A stretch of DNA of 64,000 nt from JAGQNP01 sp038257245 (GTDB lineage: Bacteria > Patescibacteriota > Saccharimonadia > Saccharimonadales > JACQNP01), in the NCBI GenBank assembly GCA_038257245.1, contig JBBSJL010000001.1, positions 1 through 64,000 on the forward strand, written 5' to 3'. Shown piece by piece: positions 34,639 to 43,390 of this stretch. The translations under genes and the position numbers were made by a program. The notes beneath the pieces are model-generated. The model saw only the letters and a program-made list of their open reading frames with translations, did not search any database and was not told the DNA's origin. Each line of letters starts with the position of its first letter. The first letter of the stretch is position 1.

Positions 34639-35688
34639 ATGGTTGAAAAGATTAAAAAACGAGGCTGGAAATCAGTCCTGACAGTAGTAACTATGCTAGC
34701 TTTAGCTGGACTTGCGTATTTTTTGCATGAACAAATATACGATACATATAGGAATATACAAAATGTGTATTATTGGGTCTTGTTTCTCATAATTCCATGG
34801 GAAATTCTTAACTACCACTCGCAGACTAAACTGTTTCAAGGGATATTTCATGTTATTAGGGTCAAAATTCCGTATAAATTTATGTATAAAACAGCGCTGG
34901 AATTAAATTTTGTAAATACAGTTTTCCCGAGCGGTGGTGTGTCGGGTATTTCTTATTTTAGCTTACGTTTAAAACCCAAGGGGGTTTCTACGGCTCAGTC
35001 TACATTGGTAAGTTTCATGAAGCTAATAGTTATTTTTGTATCGTTTCAGATACTTATGTTTATTGGCTTATTATTGCTGGCAATAGATGGCAAGGCAAGC
35101 GGTGTGCTGATTTTGATTGCCGGGTCGTTGGTAACGTTCATGGCATTTGGTACGTTCATGTTTGCATTTATTATCGGTAGCAAAAAGCGGATTAATGATT
35201 TCCTAATGTTTTTTACTAGGATAGCTAACAGGTTAGTGCATATTTTTAGCAAGAAAAGGGAAACAATAAATACTAAACGAGCAGAAGCAGTATTTTCTGA
35301 AATACACGAACAATATATGCAGATAAAATCGAATTTACGTGAATTAAAGCAACCATTAATGTATGGCTTGCTTGCAAATCTAGCAGAAATCCTAGTGATC
35401 TACACAGTTTATGTCGCATTTGGTCAATGGGTTAACCCAGGAGCGATAATTATTGCATATGCTGTGGCAAATTTTGCGGGGCTAATATCGGTGTTACCTG
35501 GAGGTGTTGGAATTTATGAAGTGTTAATGACGGCTGTGTTGGCCGCTGGTGGCATACCTGCGAGCCTAAGTTTACCGGTAACAGTAATGTACAGAATACT
35601 CAACATGTCTATTCAATTGCCCCCAGGTTATATTCTTTATCACAAGGCAATAAACCAGGATCCCGATGTCGCACTTAACAAAAAGTAA
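34639..35688 (+). CDS. Flippase-like membrane protein (UPF0104 / LPG synthase TM region family)
   Basis: Integral membrane protein with about seven to eight helices, of the family that includes the flippase part of MprF and AglD-type proteins. Family landmarks are FVNTVFPSGGVSGISYFSLR (about residues 92-111) and the C-terminal NFAGLISVLPGGVGIYEVLM (about 277-296). It lacks the soluble aminoacyl-transfer domain of MprF. It probably moves or handles a lipid-linked compound; the substrate is unknown. It overlaps xseA by 23 nt. Confidence 0.85.
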   Translation: MVEKIKKRGWKSVLTVVTMLALAGLAYFLHEQIYDTYRNIQNVYYWVLFLIIPWEILNYHSQTKLFQGIFHVIRVKIPYKFMYKTALELNFVNTVFPSGGVSGISYFSLRLKPKGVSTAQSTLVSFMKLIVIFVSFQILMFIGLLLLAIDGKASGVLILIAGSLVTFMAFGTFMFAFIIGSKKRINDFLMFFTRIANRLVHIFSKKRETINTKRAEAVFSEIHEQYMQIKSNLRELKQPLMYGLLANLAEILVIYTVYVAFGQWVNPGAIIIAYAVANFAGLISVLPGGVGIYEVLMTAVLAAGGIPASLSLPVTVMYRILNMSIQLPPGYILYHKAINQDPDVALNKK

Positions 35689-36826
35689 CGATTATCAAAA
35701 CAACCAAGTTTGGTCGGTCAGTGATTTCGTTGCTATATTTAACCAAACGATAGAATATGCGTATCCGTTTGTTAGTATTCAGGGTGAGCTGACTAACTTT
35801 AAAGTAAGTAAGAATAAATGGGTATATTTCGATCTAAAAGACGAAAATTCAAGTGTGAGGTTCTTCGGAACAATATATGGCCTACCCGGCCCATTAGAAG
35901 ACGGAATGTTGGTCAAGGTAAATGGTAGCCCAAGACTACATCCACAATTTGGGTTCAGTGTTTCGGTCCAGTCAATTCATCCAGTAGGTGAGGGTGAAAT
36001 AAAAAAGGCTGCCGATTTATTGCAGGCCAAATTACAAAAAGAAGGCTTATTCGAGGTATCGCGAAAACGCCCAATACCGTATCCGCCAACAAAAGTCGGG
36101 CTTGTAGCATCTTCAGAATCGGCGGCTTTTCATGATTTTATGAAAATATTAAATCACAGATGGACAGGAGTTGATATTCGATTAATCGATGTACAAGTAC
36201 AAGGCGAGTCTGCACCTGGACAAATCGTAGGCGCAATCAGCGAACTAAACGCAACAGATGTGGAAGTGATTATTGTAACTCGTGGTGGGGGAAGCCCCGA
36301 AGACCTAGCTGCATTTAATCATGAAGTAGTTGTCCGGGCAGTGGCAACTAGCCGTATACCCACTGTGGTAGCTATTGGTCACGAGGTTGACACATGTTTA
36401 GCTGAGTTGGCGGCCGACAAGCGTGCGAGTACTCCCAGCAACGCTGCAGAATTATTAGTTCCTGATAAAAAGTGGGAACTGGCAAATATTGAACAAATTT
36501 CTGATGAGCTAAACAGACTAATGAGCGTACATTTACTTAACCATAAAGATGCAGTACAGCAATCTGCAAAATTTTTAGATTCATCTCTTGAGCAGATGGT
36601 TGAAGCAGCCAAAAAAGAGGTAATGTCTGTAGGCAGCTTACTAAATAGCCTGAGCCCAAAAAATATACTAAATCGCGGGTATGCTTTAGTCAGATCTGAG
36701 GATGGAACATTGATCAGTAATATCAAGAAACTTAAGATAGGTGATAAGATAGCAATTGAACTTAGCGATGGTAACGTCGCTGCAAAAATTATAGGAAGGA
36801 CAAATAATGCCAAATTCAAAAAATAG
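35666..36826 (+). CDS. xseA: Exodeoxyribonuclease VII large subunit
   Basis: Catalytic subunit of exonuclease VII, which degrades single-stranded DNA from both ends. The N-terminal OB-fold (about residues 12-105: VSIQGELTNFKVSKNKWVYF) is followed by the catalytic domain with RGGGSPEDLAAFNHE (about 212) and IGHEVDTCLAELAADKRASTP (about 237), and a coiled coil. At 386 aa it is somewhat shorter than usual (about 450) because of a reduced coiled coil. It overlaps both neighbours: the flippase-like gene by 23 nt and xseB by 20 nt. Confidence 0.95.
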   Translation: MSHLTKSNDYQNNQVWSVSDFVAIFNQTIEYAYPFVSIQGELTNFKVSKNKWVYFDLKDENSSVRFFGTIYGLPGPLEDGMLVKVNGSPRLHPQFGFSVSVQSIHPVGEGEIKKAADLLQAKLQKEGLFEVSRKRPIPYPPTKVGLVASSESAAFHDFMKILNHRWTGVDIRLIDVQVQGESAPGQIVGAISELNATDVEVIIVTRGGGSPEDLAAFNHEVVVRAVATSRIPTVVAIGHEVDTCLAELAADKRASTPSNAAELLVPDKKWELANIEQISDELNRLMSVHLLNHKDAVQQSAKFLDSSLEQMVEAAKKEVMSVGSLLNSLSPKNILNRGYALVRSEDGTLISNIKKLKIGDKIAIELSDGNVAAKIIGRTNNAKFKK

Positions 36827-37001
36827 CTACAGAGATTTGCGGCAAGAACTGGATAACATTGTGGAGCAGCTACAACAGGGCAACACAGAAGATATTGATA
36901 ACGCTTTCAAACAATATGAACGAGGACAACTGTTAGTCAAGGAACTTTCACAATATCTTAAGGAAACTGAGAACAAGTTAAATAAGATTTCAAATAAATA
37001 G
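36807..37001 (+). CDS. xseB: Exodeoxyribonuclease VII small subunit
   Basis: Small helical-hairpin subunit that surrounds the coiled coil of XseA. Pattern LRQELDNIVEQLQQGN...DNAFKQYERGQLLVKELSQYL fits the family, and the length (64 aa) is typical. It overlaps the 3' end of xseA by 20 nt, the usual arrangement for these two genes. Confidence 0.9.
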   Translation: MPNSKNSYRDLRQELDNIVEQLQQGNTEDIDNAFKQYERGQLLVKELSQYLKETENKLNKISNK

Positions 37002-37009
37002 GATAAGTT

Positions 37010-37510
37010 TTGTTGCATACTTTATGGTTAACGACAGTCGTTTTATGTTTTATCGGGTTTGTTTGTTTTGTGTTTGTTATTGCTTATGGAGCTCCATTCT
37101 TGCCAACGCTAAAACCCCAGGTAGCCAAAGCACTAGACCTAATTGACCTAAAACCTGGGCAAACCTTATTAGAACTAGGCAGTGGTGATGGGCGAATCAT
37201 GGTAGAAGCCGCTAAGAGGGGTATTAATAGCATAGGTTATGAATTAAACCCATTACTTATCCTATATTCATTATGGCTGACGCGTAAATACAGAGACAAG
37301 ATTACGATTAAGATGGCTAATTTTTGGAAGGTTCAGTTACCCAAGGCGGACGGGGTCTTTGTTTTCCTACTCACACCTTATATGCAAAAGTTAGATGAAA
37401 AGATAAGTACTGAAAACCAGTCAAGACTAAAGCTTATAAGTTTTGCTTTTGCAATTCCAGGTAAAAAACCATCAAAAACCAGCGACGGATTATTTTTGTA
37501 TAAGTACTAA
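37010..37510 (+). CDS. Membrane-anchored class I SAM-dependent methyltransferase
   Basis: An N-terminal hydrophobic helix (about residues 3-30, LWLTTVVLCFIGFVCFVFVIAYGA) is followed by a small Rossmann methyltransferase domain with SAM motif I LLELGSGDGRIMVEAAKRG (about 54-72) and the acidic residue in GYELNPLL. Length is 166 aa. The start is TTG by frame, with only a weak AGGAT upstream; a later start would cut into the membrane helix. The substrate is unknown; related proteins in this fold act on lipids or proteins. Confidence 0.7.
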   Translation: MLHTLWLTTVVLCFIGFVCFVFVIAYGAPFLPTLKPQVAKALDLIDLKPGQTLLELGSGDGRIMVEAAKRGINSIGYELNPLLILYSLWLTRKYRDKITIKMANFWKVQLPKADGVFVFLLTPYMQKLDEKISTENQSRLKLISFAFAIPGKKPSKTSDGLFLYKY

Positions 37511-37514
37511 AGTA

Positions 37515-37543
37515 TTGCACAACTGATCATTTGGCATTATCAT
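37515..37543 (+). promoter_or_regulatory. Leaderless promoter for the 37551 gene
   Basis: TTGCAC (37515-37520), 17-nt spacer, TATCAT (37538-37543), then 7 nt to the ATG at 37551. Confidence 0.7.
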
Positions 37544-37550
37544 AAGCACT

Positions 37551-38297
37551 ATGCCTCCAAATACGCCGCAAACGCCGACGTCTAATCCTGTGGGTGGGAT
37601 GCCACAAAATCAACAACCGCTGCAAGGTCCGTTGATGTCACCCCCAAAACGGAAGAATAATACACTTCTAGTAGCCCTCGTTGTCGCTAGTGTATTCTTT
37701 ATAATTAGTTTAATTTTTGCCATTTGGTCATTTATGGGAATGCAAAAATATAAAAACAACTCCGATGAAATTGTGGCTGTTGAAGTAGAAAAAACAAAAC
37801 AAGAAACCGCAACCCAAAAAGATAATGAGTTTCTTGAAAAAGAGAAGACGCCATACAGGAACTACACCAGTTCGGATGTTCTGGCTTCTATTAAGTTTGA
37901 CTATCCTAAAACATGGTCGGCATTTATAGAGGAGGACAAGAATACTAATTCGGGTACCCCTCTTAACGGATATTTGCATCCTAATTTTGTGCCCGCTGTA
38001 GACTCAGGTACCGATTTTGCCTTACGTATAGAAGTAATTAGTCGACCATATAGTGATTCTTTGAAGGAACTTGAAAGCAAGGTAAAACAAGGGAAGATAA
38101 AAATTGCACCATATTCACTAGCGAAAGTCCCAACGGTTTTGGGTGTTAGAGCCAGTGGAGAGATAAATAAAGGACAAAACGACACAATGGTCATGCTACC
38201 GATAAGAGACAAGACCTTAAAAGTTTATACAGAATCACAACAATTTGTACCTGATCTCGATAAAATTATTTTAGCTTCTCTGACATTTGTTCCGTAG
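37551..38297 (+). CDS. Single-pass membrane protein with Pro/Gln-rich N-terminus, PsbP-like C-terminus
   Basis: Residues 1-38 are rich in Pro, Gln, Asn and Gly (PPNTPQTPTSNPVGG), followed by KRKNN and a membrane helix (about 43-65, LLVALVVASVFFIISLIFAIW). The external part (about 100-248) begins with the pattern SIKFDYPKTWSAF typical of PsbP-like lipoprotein domains. Same plan as the proteins at 21333 and 22354. A leaderless promoter precedes it. Function unknown. Confidence 0.65.
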   Translation: MPPNTPQTPTSNPVGGMPQNQQPLQGPLMSPPKRKNNTLLVALVVASVFFIISLIFAIWSFMGMQKYKNNSDEIVAVEVEKTKQETATQKDNEFLEKEKTPYRNYTSSDVLASIKFDYPKTWSAFIEEDKNTNSGTPLNGYLHPNFVPAVDSGTDFALRIEVISRPYSDSLKELESKVKQGKIKIAPYSLAKVPTVLGVRASGEINKGQNDTMVMLPIRDKTLKVYTESQQFVPDLDKIILASLTFVP

Positions 38298-38301
38298 TCA
38301 G

Positions 38302-38310
38302 TGATATACT
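38302..38310 (+). promoter_or_regulatory. Extended -10 box (TGA TATACT) for the pseudo-kinase gene
   Basis: TGA-TATACT (-10 at 38305-38310) precedes a leader of about 31 nt with the SD AGGAGGG (38328-38334). The SD lies 13 nt from the ATG at 38348, farther than usual; an in-frame TAA at 38342 excludes an upstream start. Confidence 0.45.
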
Positions 38311-38347
38311 ACTTATTATAGACAGATAGGAGGGTAGTTCTTAAGTT

Positions 38348-39040
38348 ATGGTAGCAAATCACAGTTTTGATGATGGGCGCCTTTTAAGAGCACTAGCGGA
38401 ACAGCTGAAGTTGCCGTTAATACAGATAGCAAGACTTGCTGAGCTAGGAGTGGGTGACAAAGAATCCATAGAACAGATTCTCCATACATCAGATATGGCA
38501 ATTCAATTAATAGACGGGTTGTTACTGAGTAATGATATTCATGCTCAGCAAACGCTAGGGCTCGAACCAGTTTCAGTTAGTTCCGTACTACTGGCGGCTA
38601 CTGAAGATCTTCGTCATCATGCTAAAAACTACGGGTGTGAGGTCGAGCTTGATGTAGGTGGCCGATTTGCGCCTGTTATGGGTAACTTTAGGGCACTAAG
38701 AACTGCATTTACAACACTGGGTTATTCAATGATAGAAGCACAAACCCAAGAATTGAATAACAAGATAGTCTTGTCGGTCCATTTAGGCAATAAGGGTATT
38801 GTTGCAGGAGTTTTTGGTGGCAGTAATGAAATTACTAAAGACGCATTTAAACGTGCAAAGGCACTAATGGGTTCAGCAAAACAGCCGTTTGTGTCAAAGA
38901 GCTCATCGTCCGCAGCTGGAATATTTATAGCTGATTCGTTATTTAGTGTTATTGCATCTCAGCTTCAGGTTGCTAAACATAACAAACTTTCGGGGCTGAC
39001 TACCACGCTAACTCCTAGCCAACAATTAAAACTGGTCTAA
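38348..39040 (+). CDS. Degenerate sensor-kinase-like protein (no phosphoacceptor His)
   Basis: The layout follows a histidine kinase core: a DHp-like helical hairpin (about residues 8-65) and an ATPase-like domain (about 75-225, with a GNFRALRTAFTTLG segment at the N-box position). The conserved His of the H-box is missing (LAEQLKLPLIQIARL in place of SHELRTPL), and neither the N-box Asn nor the Gly-rich G-boxes are intact. There is no membrane segment or sensor domain. It is most likely a catalytically dead scaffold working with the receiver-like protein encoded 4 nt downstream. Confidence 0.6.
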   Translation: MVANHSFDDGRLLRALAEQLKLPLIQIARLAELGVGDKESIEQILHTSDMAIQLIDGLLLSNDIHAQQTLGLEPVSVSSVLLAATEDLRHHAKNYGCEVELDVGGRFAPVMGNFRALRTAFTTLGYSMIEAQTQELNNKIVLSVHLGNKGIVAGVFGGSNEITKDAFKRAKALMGSAKQPFVSKSSSSAAGIFIADSLFSVIASQLQVAKHNKLSGLTTTLTPSQQLKLV

Positions 39041-39044
39041 GCAG

Positions 39045-39425
39045 ATGAAAGTTCTACTGATTGAACCCGACAAAGTACTAAGGCAAATATATATTCAGGC
39101 ATTTGAAGACCAAAACATTATAGTTAGTGCCTGTGCTAGTTCACAAGAAGCCGTGACTATACTCGAGGACTTTTTTGCAGATGTCATCGTTACTGAACTG
39201 CAGATTGCAGAACATAACGGGGTAGAGTTAATACACGAAATTCGTAGTTACCTCGAATGGCAAGACATACCAATAGTCATCAATTCAATAATCCCTCACA
39301 GCAACGTTGCTATTAATAATGCCGTGATGAAGCAACTTAACATCACAGATTATATGTATAAAGCAGTAACTAGTTTGCAAAAATTAATTTCTGTTACCGA
39401 ACAGGCTTGTTACGAAAAAGCATGA
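39045..39425 (+). CDS. Receiver-like protein with Glu at the phosphoacceptor site
   Basis: A 126-aa CheY-fold domain. Aligned by motif, the phosphoacceptor Asp is replaced by E51 (VIVTELQIAEHNG), the acidic pair is E7-P8 instead of two acids (LLIEPD), the switch Thr region reads VINSII, and Lys is kept (DYMYK). A Glu at this site can mimic the phosphorylated state, so the protein may be permanently active or simply structural. It follows the degenerate kinase gene and overlaps recO by 4 nt. Confidence 0.75.
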   Translation: MKVLLIEPDKVLRQIYIQAFEDQNIIVSACASSQEAVTILEDFFADVIVTELQIAEHNGVELIHEIRSYLEWQDIPIVINSIIPHSNVAINNAVMKQLNITDYMYKAVTSLQKLISVTEQACYEKA

Positions 39426-40123
39426 AACATCGAACCACTAAAGTTATTATATTAAAACGTACAAATTTTAAAGAAGCAGATAGGATATTGACTTTACTCA
39501 GTGATGAATGGGGTAAGATAAAAGTTATCGCTAAAGGTGTCCGAAAACAAAAATCAAAATTAGCGGGGGGTCTAGAATTACTTAGCGTGAGTGAAGTTAG
39601 CTATATTATCGGCAAGTCAGAAATATATACATTGACATCAAGCAGGCTAGTCAAGCATTATCAAGAAGTAGTCAATGATATCGATAGAACGATGATAGCT
39701 TATTCTCTTATTAACAAGGTATATAAGCTCTCAGAAGATCATACAGGTCAAGAATTCTTTACATTACTTGATCAGTCACTTGTAGCATTGAATGATCAGA
39801 TTGATTTGCGGCTGGTTGAGTCATGGTTTAACATTCAACTCCTTAAGCTTACAGGCCACACACCTAACTTGGTTACCGATATAGATAACAAACCTCTCAA
39901 ACAAGGGATGGAATATGCTTTTGATACGGATAAAATGTTGTTTAATCAAAATACAGCCGGTAAATATTCTGATAATCACATAAAACTAACGCGTTTGCTG
40001 CTGAAAGTTGAAACTTGTGACAGGCTAAAACCTTTAACAGGATTAACAGAATATTTTGATTTAATGTTAAGGTTATCCAAGCAGCTTGTAGGGCTAAATT
40101 TACGGCTAGAGTCAGACAATTAG
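39422..40123 (+). CDS. recO: DNA repair protein RecO
   Basis: Helps load RecA on SSB-coated DNA and anneals strands in the RecFOR pathway. The N-terminal OB-fold has the family pattern (TTKVIILKRTNFKEADRILTLLSDEWGKIKVIAKGVRK). The C-terminal helical domain carries LLKLTGHTPNL but lacks the Cys pair that binds zinc in many RecO proteins. The ATG at 39422 overlaps the previous stop (ATGA), which makes it a better start than the in-frame codon five residues upstream. Length is then 234 aa, typical. Confidence 0.9.
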   Translation: MKHRTTKVIILKRTNFKEADRILTLLSDEWGKIKVIAKGVRKQKSKLAGGLELLSVSEVSYIIGKSEIYTLTSSRLVKHYQEVVNDIDRTMIAYSLINKVYKLSEDHTGQEFFTLLDQSLVALNDQIDLRLVESWFNIQLLKLTGHTPNLVTDIDNKPLKQGMEYAFDTDKMLFNQNTAGKYSDNHIKLTRLLLKVETCDRLKPLTGLTEYFDLMLRLSKQLVGLNLRLESDN

Positions 40124-40169
40124 ATTGTGTAATTATTTCTCATAGGGCTATCGTACTAGTCCTTCTAGG

Positions 40170-40178
40170 TGGTAACAT
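40170..40178 (+). promoter_or_regulatory. Extended -10 box (TGG TAACAT), possible leaderless promoter
   Basis: TGG-TAACAT (-10 at 40173-40178) ends 6 nt before the ATG at 40185. The AGGTGG at 40167-40172 is too far (12 nt) to act as a good SD. Confidence 0.45.
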
Positions 40179-40184
40179 ATATAA

Positions 40185-41396
40185 ATGCAGGGGATCAATA
40201 TCTATGTAGTTACTATATTAATAAGTAGCTTAATAATTCTTTCATATCTTTACATAGTTTTATCACGTAGAACAAAAATACCCACTGTTTTGATGCTGAT
40301 ATTAACAGGGGTGATTATCCGCCAGTTGTTTGTAACTTTTGGAATCAATGTCGATATACCTAATGAGGCAGTAGAGTTTATTGGTATTGTTGGTCTTATA
40401 ATGATTGTTCTAGAAGCTGGACTTGATCTTAAATATTCGAAAATCAAAAAGGATCTTATCAAAAATGCTTTGTTGTCTTCGATTTTTGCACTAGTCTTGT
40501 CAGTAATTGGGGTGACATTATTACTGCATTGGCAGCTTGGACAGTCTTGGTTAAGTAGTGTAGTTTATGCAATACCACTGTCAGTAATGAGTAGTGCGAT
40601 CATTATATCAAGCAGTAAAGAACTAACTGAGCGAAAAAGGGAATTCCTAGCATATGAATCATCATTTTCTGACATAATTGGGATTTTGATATTCGACTAC
40701 TTCATAACAACTACAGTATTTTCAGTCCAATCAATGCTACCAGTTGCAATAGGGATTGTGTTTGCAATAGGGCTATCGGTATTATTTTCAATTATTTTGG
40801 TTTGGGTGCTTAGTAAAAGCACGATAAACATTAAGTTCTATCTAATGTTCGCTACATTGTTTTTGATATATTCCATGGGCAAGTTGTTGCACTTGCCAGC
40901 GTTGCTGATTATGCTGATTTTTGGTTTGATTCTAAATAACTGGTCAAAACTAAAGCATCCTTATCTAAAAAACCTAGTCCCGAACGATAAGATATCTGAA
41001 ACCAGAAATTTACTAAAGCAAATTACAGCCGAGACAGCATTCCTTGTTCGTACACTGTTTTTTGTATTATTTGGCTACAGCATAGAGATAGGTGGGTTAA
41101 TCAGCAGAGAGGTATTTGTAACTGGCTCGCTAGTTGTCGTTATTTTGTATGTTGTTAGATATCTATATCTCAAGATATTCGTGACGCAACATGTCGTTCC
41201 AGAGATATTCTATGCCCCAAGAGGTTTGGTCACGATACTATTATTCTATAAAATTCCAGATTATTTAAGATTGGGTGAGTTTAATGACGGAATAATATTT
41301 TTTGTTATCTTGGTTACAAGTTTGATAATGATGCTGGGTGCTATGTTCCTGACACCAGAAGACGCGATGGATCCAAAGCTTAACGGCAAAATATAA
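40185..41396 (+). CDS. Cation/proton antiporter (CPA2, KefB/NapA-like)
   Basis: Integral membrane protein, 403 aa, with about eleven to twelve helices. Features of the Na+/H+ exchanger family are visible: ILTGVIIRQL early, GLIMIVLEAGLDLKYSKIKK (about residues 70-88), PLSVMSSAIIISSSKEL (about 130-146) and FSDIIGILIFDYF (about 161-173), which holds the ion-binding Asp. The C-terminal soluble RCK/TrkA-N domains of KefB are absent. It probably exchanges Na+ or K+ for protons at the cytoplasmic membrane. Confidence 0.85.
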   Translation: MQGINIYVVTILISSLIILSYLYIVLSRRTKIPTVLMLILTGVIIRQLFVTFGINVDIPNEAVEFIGIVGLIMIVLEAGLDLKYSKIKKDLIKNALLSSIFALVLSVIGVTLLLHWQLGQSWLSSVVYAIPLSVMSSAIIISSSKELTERKREFLAYESSFSDIIGILIFDYFITTTVFSVQSMLPVAIGIVFAIGLSVLFSIILVWVLSKSTINIKFYLMFATLFLIYSMGKLLHLPALLIMLIFGLILNNWSKLKHPYLKNLVPNDKISETRNLLKQITAETAFLVRTLFFVLFGYSIEIGGLISREVFVTGSLVVVILYVVRYLYLKIFVTQHVVPEIFYAPRGLVTILLFYKIPDYLRLGEFNDGIIFFVILVTSLIMMLGAMFLTPEDAMDPKLNGKI

Positions 41397-41419
41397 TTCA
41401 TCTATTGAAGTAGGCTGTC

Positions 41420-41428
41420 TGTTATAAT
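41420..41428 (+). promoter_or_regulatory. Extended -10 box (TGT TATAAT), leaderless glyS promoter
   Basis: TGT plus a perfect TATAAT (41423-41428) ends 7 nt before the ATG at 41436. No SD is present. It is one of the clearest examples of this promoter type in the window. Confidence 0.75.
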
Positions 41429-41435
41429 TAACATA

Positions 41436-42806
41436 ATGAGTAAAGAAAAATCAGAAGTTTCTATGGAAGATATTGTTTCTCTTTGTAAAAGACGTGGGTT
41501 TGTATTCCAGGGCTCTGAAATATATGGCGGGTTGTCTGGTACTTGGGATTACGGACCATTAGGTGTTCAACTGAAGCGGAACTTAGTCGACATTTGGTGG
41601 AAGAAGTTTGTCGATGAGCGCGATGATATGTATGCCGTTGATGCAGCAATACTAATGAATCAAAGAACGTGGCAGGCTAGCGGACACGTAGATACCTTTA
41701 ACGATCCTATGATCGAAGACGTCAAAACACACGAGCGATTCAGGCTTGATCATATCCTAGAAGACAATGATGTAGATCCTGAAGGCATGAGCCTAGACCA
41801 AATGGCAGAAACTATAAATCAAAAAGGTATTAAGAGCCATAGCGGAAATGAGCTAGGGAACGCGGCCCAATTTAATCTGATGTTCAAAACGCAGGTTGGG
41901 CCCGCGAGTGACGAATCTTCAATTAGTTATCTGCGGCCGGAAACGGCCCAGGGTATTTTTGTTAACTTCAAAAATGTTGTGGATACGTTTTATCCAGATT
42001 TGCCATTTGGTATCGGCCAGGTAGGTAAGGCTTTTCGTAACGAAATTAGCCCACGGGATTTTATATTTCGATTACGCGAAATGGAGCAGATGGAAGTAGA
42101 ATATTTTGTTCAACCTGAGGATTGGGAATCTGCATTTGAGGATTGGCGTAATACAATAAATAACTTCTATGAATTCATCGGACTTCCAAAGTCCAAAATT
42201 CATGAACACGAAATTGGTGATGAAGACAGAGCCCATTATAGTAAGCGTACGATAGACTTTGAATTTGACTTTCCATTTGGACGAAAAGAGTTAATGGGGT
42301 TAGCATATCGTACAGATTACGATTTATTGAAGCATCAAGAATATTCAGGAAAGAACCTAGAGTATAGACTTAAAGATGGCAGTAAGTCGCTTGTACCGCA
42401 TGTAATTGAACCTTCTATGGGTATGGAACGCCTGTTGCTGGCGGTATTAGTGAGCGCGTACACTATAGATGAAGTTAATGGGGATAAGAGAGTATTCCTT
42501 AAGCTATCAAAAGACATTGCTCCAGTAAGACTTGCAGTATCACCGTTATTAAAGAACAAGTCTGAACTAGTTGATAAAGCCAGAGAAGTTTACGTAATGC
42601 TCAAACGGGAGTTTGGGAACGTCATGTGGGACGATAACGGCAATATTGGAAAACGTTATCGCCGTCAGGATGAAATAGGCACACCTAGCTGTGTGATTAT
42701 TGACTTTGATACGCTTGAAGACGACGCAGTGACAATACGTGATCGAGACACAACCGAACAGAAACGCGTTAAAATTGCCGACTTAATTTCTACGATTGGG
42801 GTTTAA
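41436..42806 (+). CDS. glyS: Glycyl-tRNA synthetase, dimeric alpha2 type
   Basis: Charges tRNA-Gly with glycine. It is the eukaryote/archaea-like class II form rather than the alpha2beta2 bacterial form: GFVFQGSEIYGGLSGTWDYGPLG at the N-terminus, motif 2 near residue 195 (GKAFRNEISPRDFIFRLREMEQ), motif 3 near 322 (PHVIEPSMGMERLLLA) and a C-terminal anticodon-binding domain (about 355-456). Length 456 aa is typical. The NYN nuclease gene starts directly after its stop codon, so the two share a transcript. Confidence 0.96.
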   Translation: MSKEKSEVSMEDIVSLCKRRGFVFQGSEIYGGLSGTWDYGPLGVQLKRNLVDIWWKKFVDERDDMYAVDAAILMNQRTWQASGHVDTFNDPMIEDVKTHERFRLDHILEDNDVDPEGMSLDQMAETINQKGIKSHSGNELGNAAQFNLMFKTQVGPASDESSISYLRPETAQGIFVNFKNVVDTFYPDLPFGIGQVGKAFRNEISPRDFIFRLREMEQMEVEYFVQPEDWESAFEDWRNTINNFYEFIGLPKSKIHEHEIGDEDRAHYSKRTIDFEFDFPFGRKELMGLAYRTDYDLLKHQEYSGKNLEYRLKDGSKSLVPHVIEPSMGMERLLLAVLVSAYTIDEVNGDKRVFLKLSKDIAPVRLAVSPLLKNKSELVDKAREVYVMLKREFGNVMWDDNGNIGKRYRRQDEIGTPSCVIIDFDTLEDDAVTIRDRDTTEQKRVKIADLISTIGV

Positions 42807-43385
42807 GTGAGGTTGTCTAAACCAACCACTGAAAAAACAAACTACGCATACGTTGATAGTCAGAATTTGAATCTGGGTATTCAAAAAATGGGCTGGAAGA
42901 TGGACTGGAAAAAGTTCCGTGAATATCTACGAAATGAATTTGACGTTGGGGTCGCATATCTTTTTATTGGCTATATGGCAGAGAACGCGCAAATGTATGA
43001 GCAGCTGCACGAAGTAGGTTATTTAATTGTACTAAAGCCGACTGTGGGAATGCTTAATCCAGTTACCGATCAGGCCGATGATGGCGAAGATAAAGAAAAG
43101 AAGGTGCCAATAAAAGGTAATATAGATGCCGAACTAGTTTTATACGCCATGAAAGACATGCCAAAATACAAAAAAGCGATTATTGTTTCGGGAGATGGTG
43201 ATTTTTATTGTCTTGCGGAATATTTGGCCGAAAAGAAGCGCTTATTACATATTATGGCTCCGAACTGGCAATACTCATCTCTTCTAAAACCATACGAAGA
43301 CTATATTATTCGTCTAGACAAATTACGAAAAACTCTAGAACACAAAACATACAGGAATCGTAGTAAAGCCAAGGAATCAAAGTAA
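42807..43385 (+). CDS. NYN-domain (PIN-like) ribonuclease, LabA/DUF88 family
   Basis: Probable metal-dependent ribonuclease. The acidic active-site residues are in place: Asp in YAYVDSQNLNLG (about residue 17), Asp in KGNIDAELVLYAM (about 110) and the pair in IIVSGDGDFYCL (about 130-132). A short Lys-rich C-terminus could touch RNA. The GTG start lies directly after the glyS stop, so it is translated from the leaderless glyS mRNA. NYN proteins process tRNA or mRNA in other bacteria; the link to glyS might be functional or only positional. Confidence 0.85.
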   Translation: MRLSKPTTEKTNYAYVDSQNLNLGIQKMGWKMDWKKFREYLRNEFDVGVAYLFIGYMAENAQMYEQLHEVGYLIVLKPTVGMLNPVTDQADDGEDKEKKVPIKGNIDAELVLYAMKDMPKYKKAIIVSGDGDFYCLAEYLAEKKRLLHIMAPNWQYSSLLKPYEDYIIRLDKLRKTLEHKTYRNRSKAKESK

Positions 43386-43390
43386 CGATA

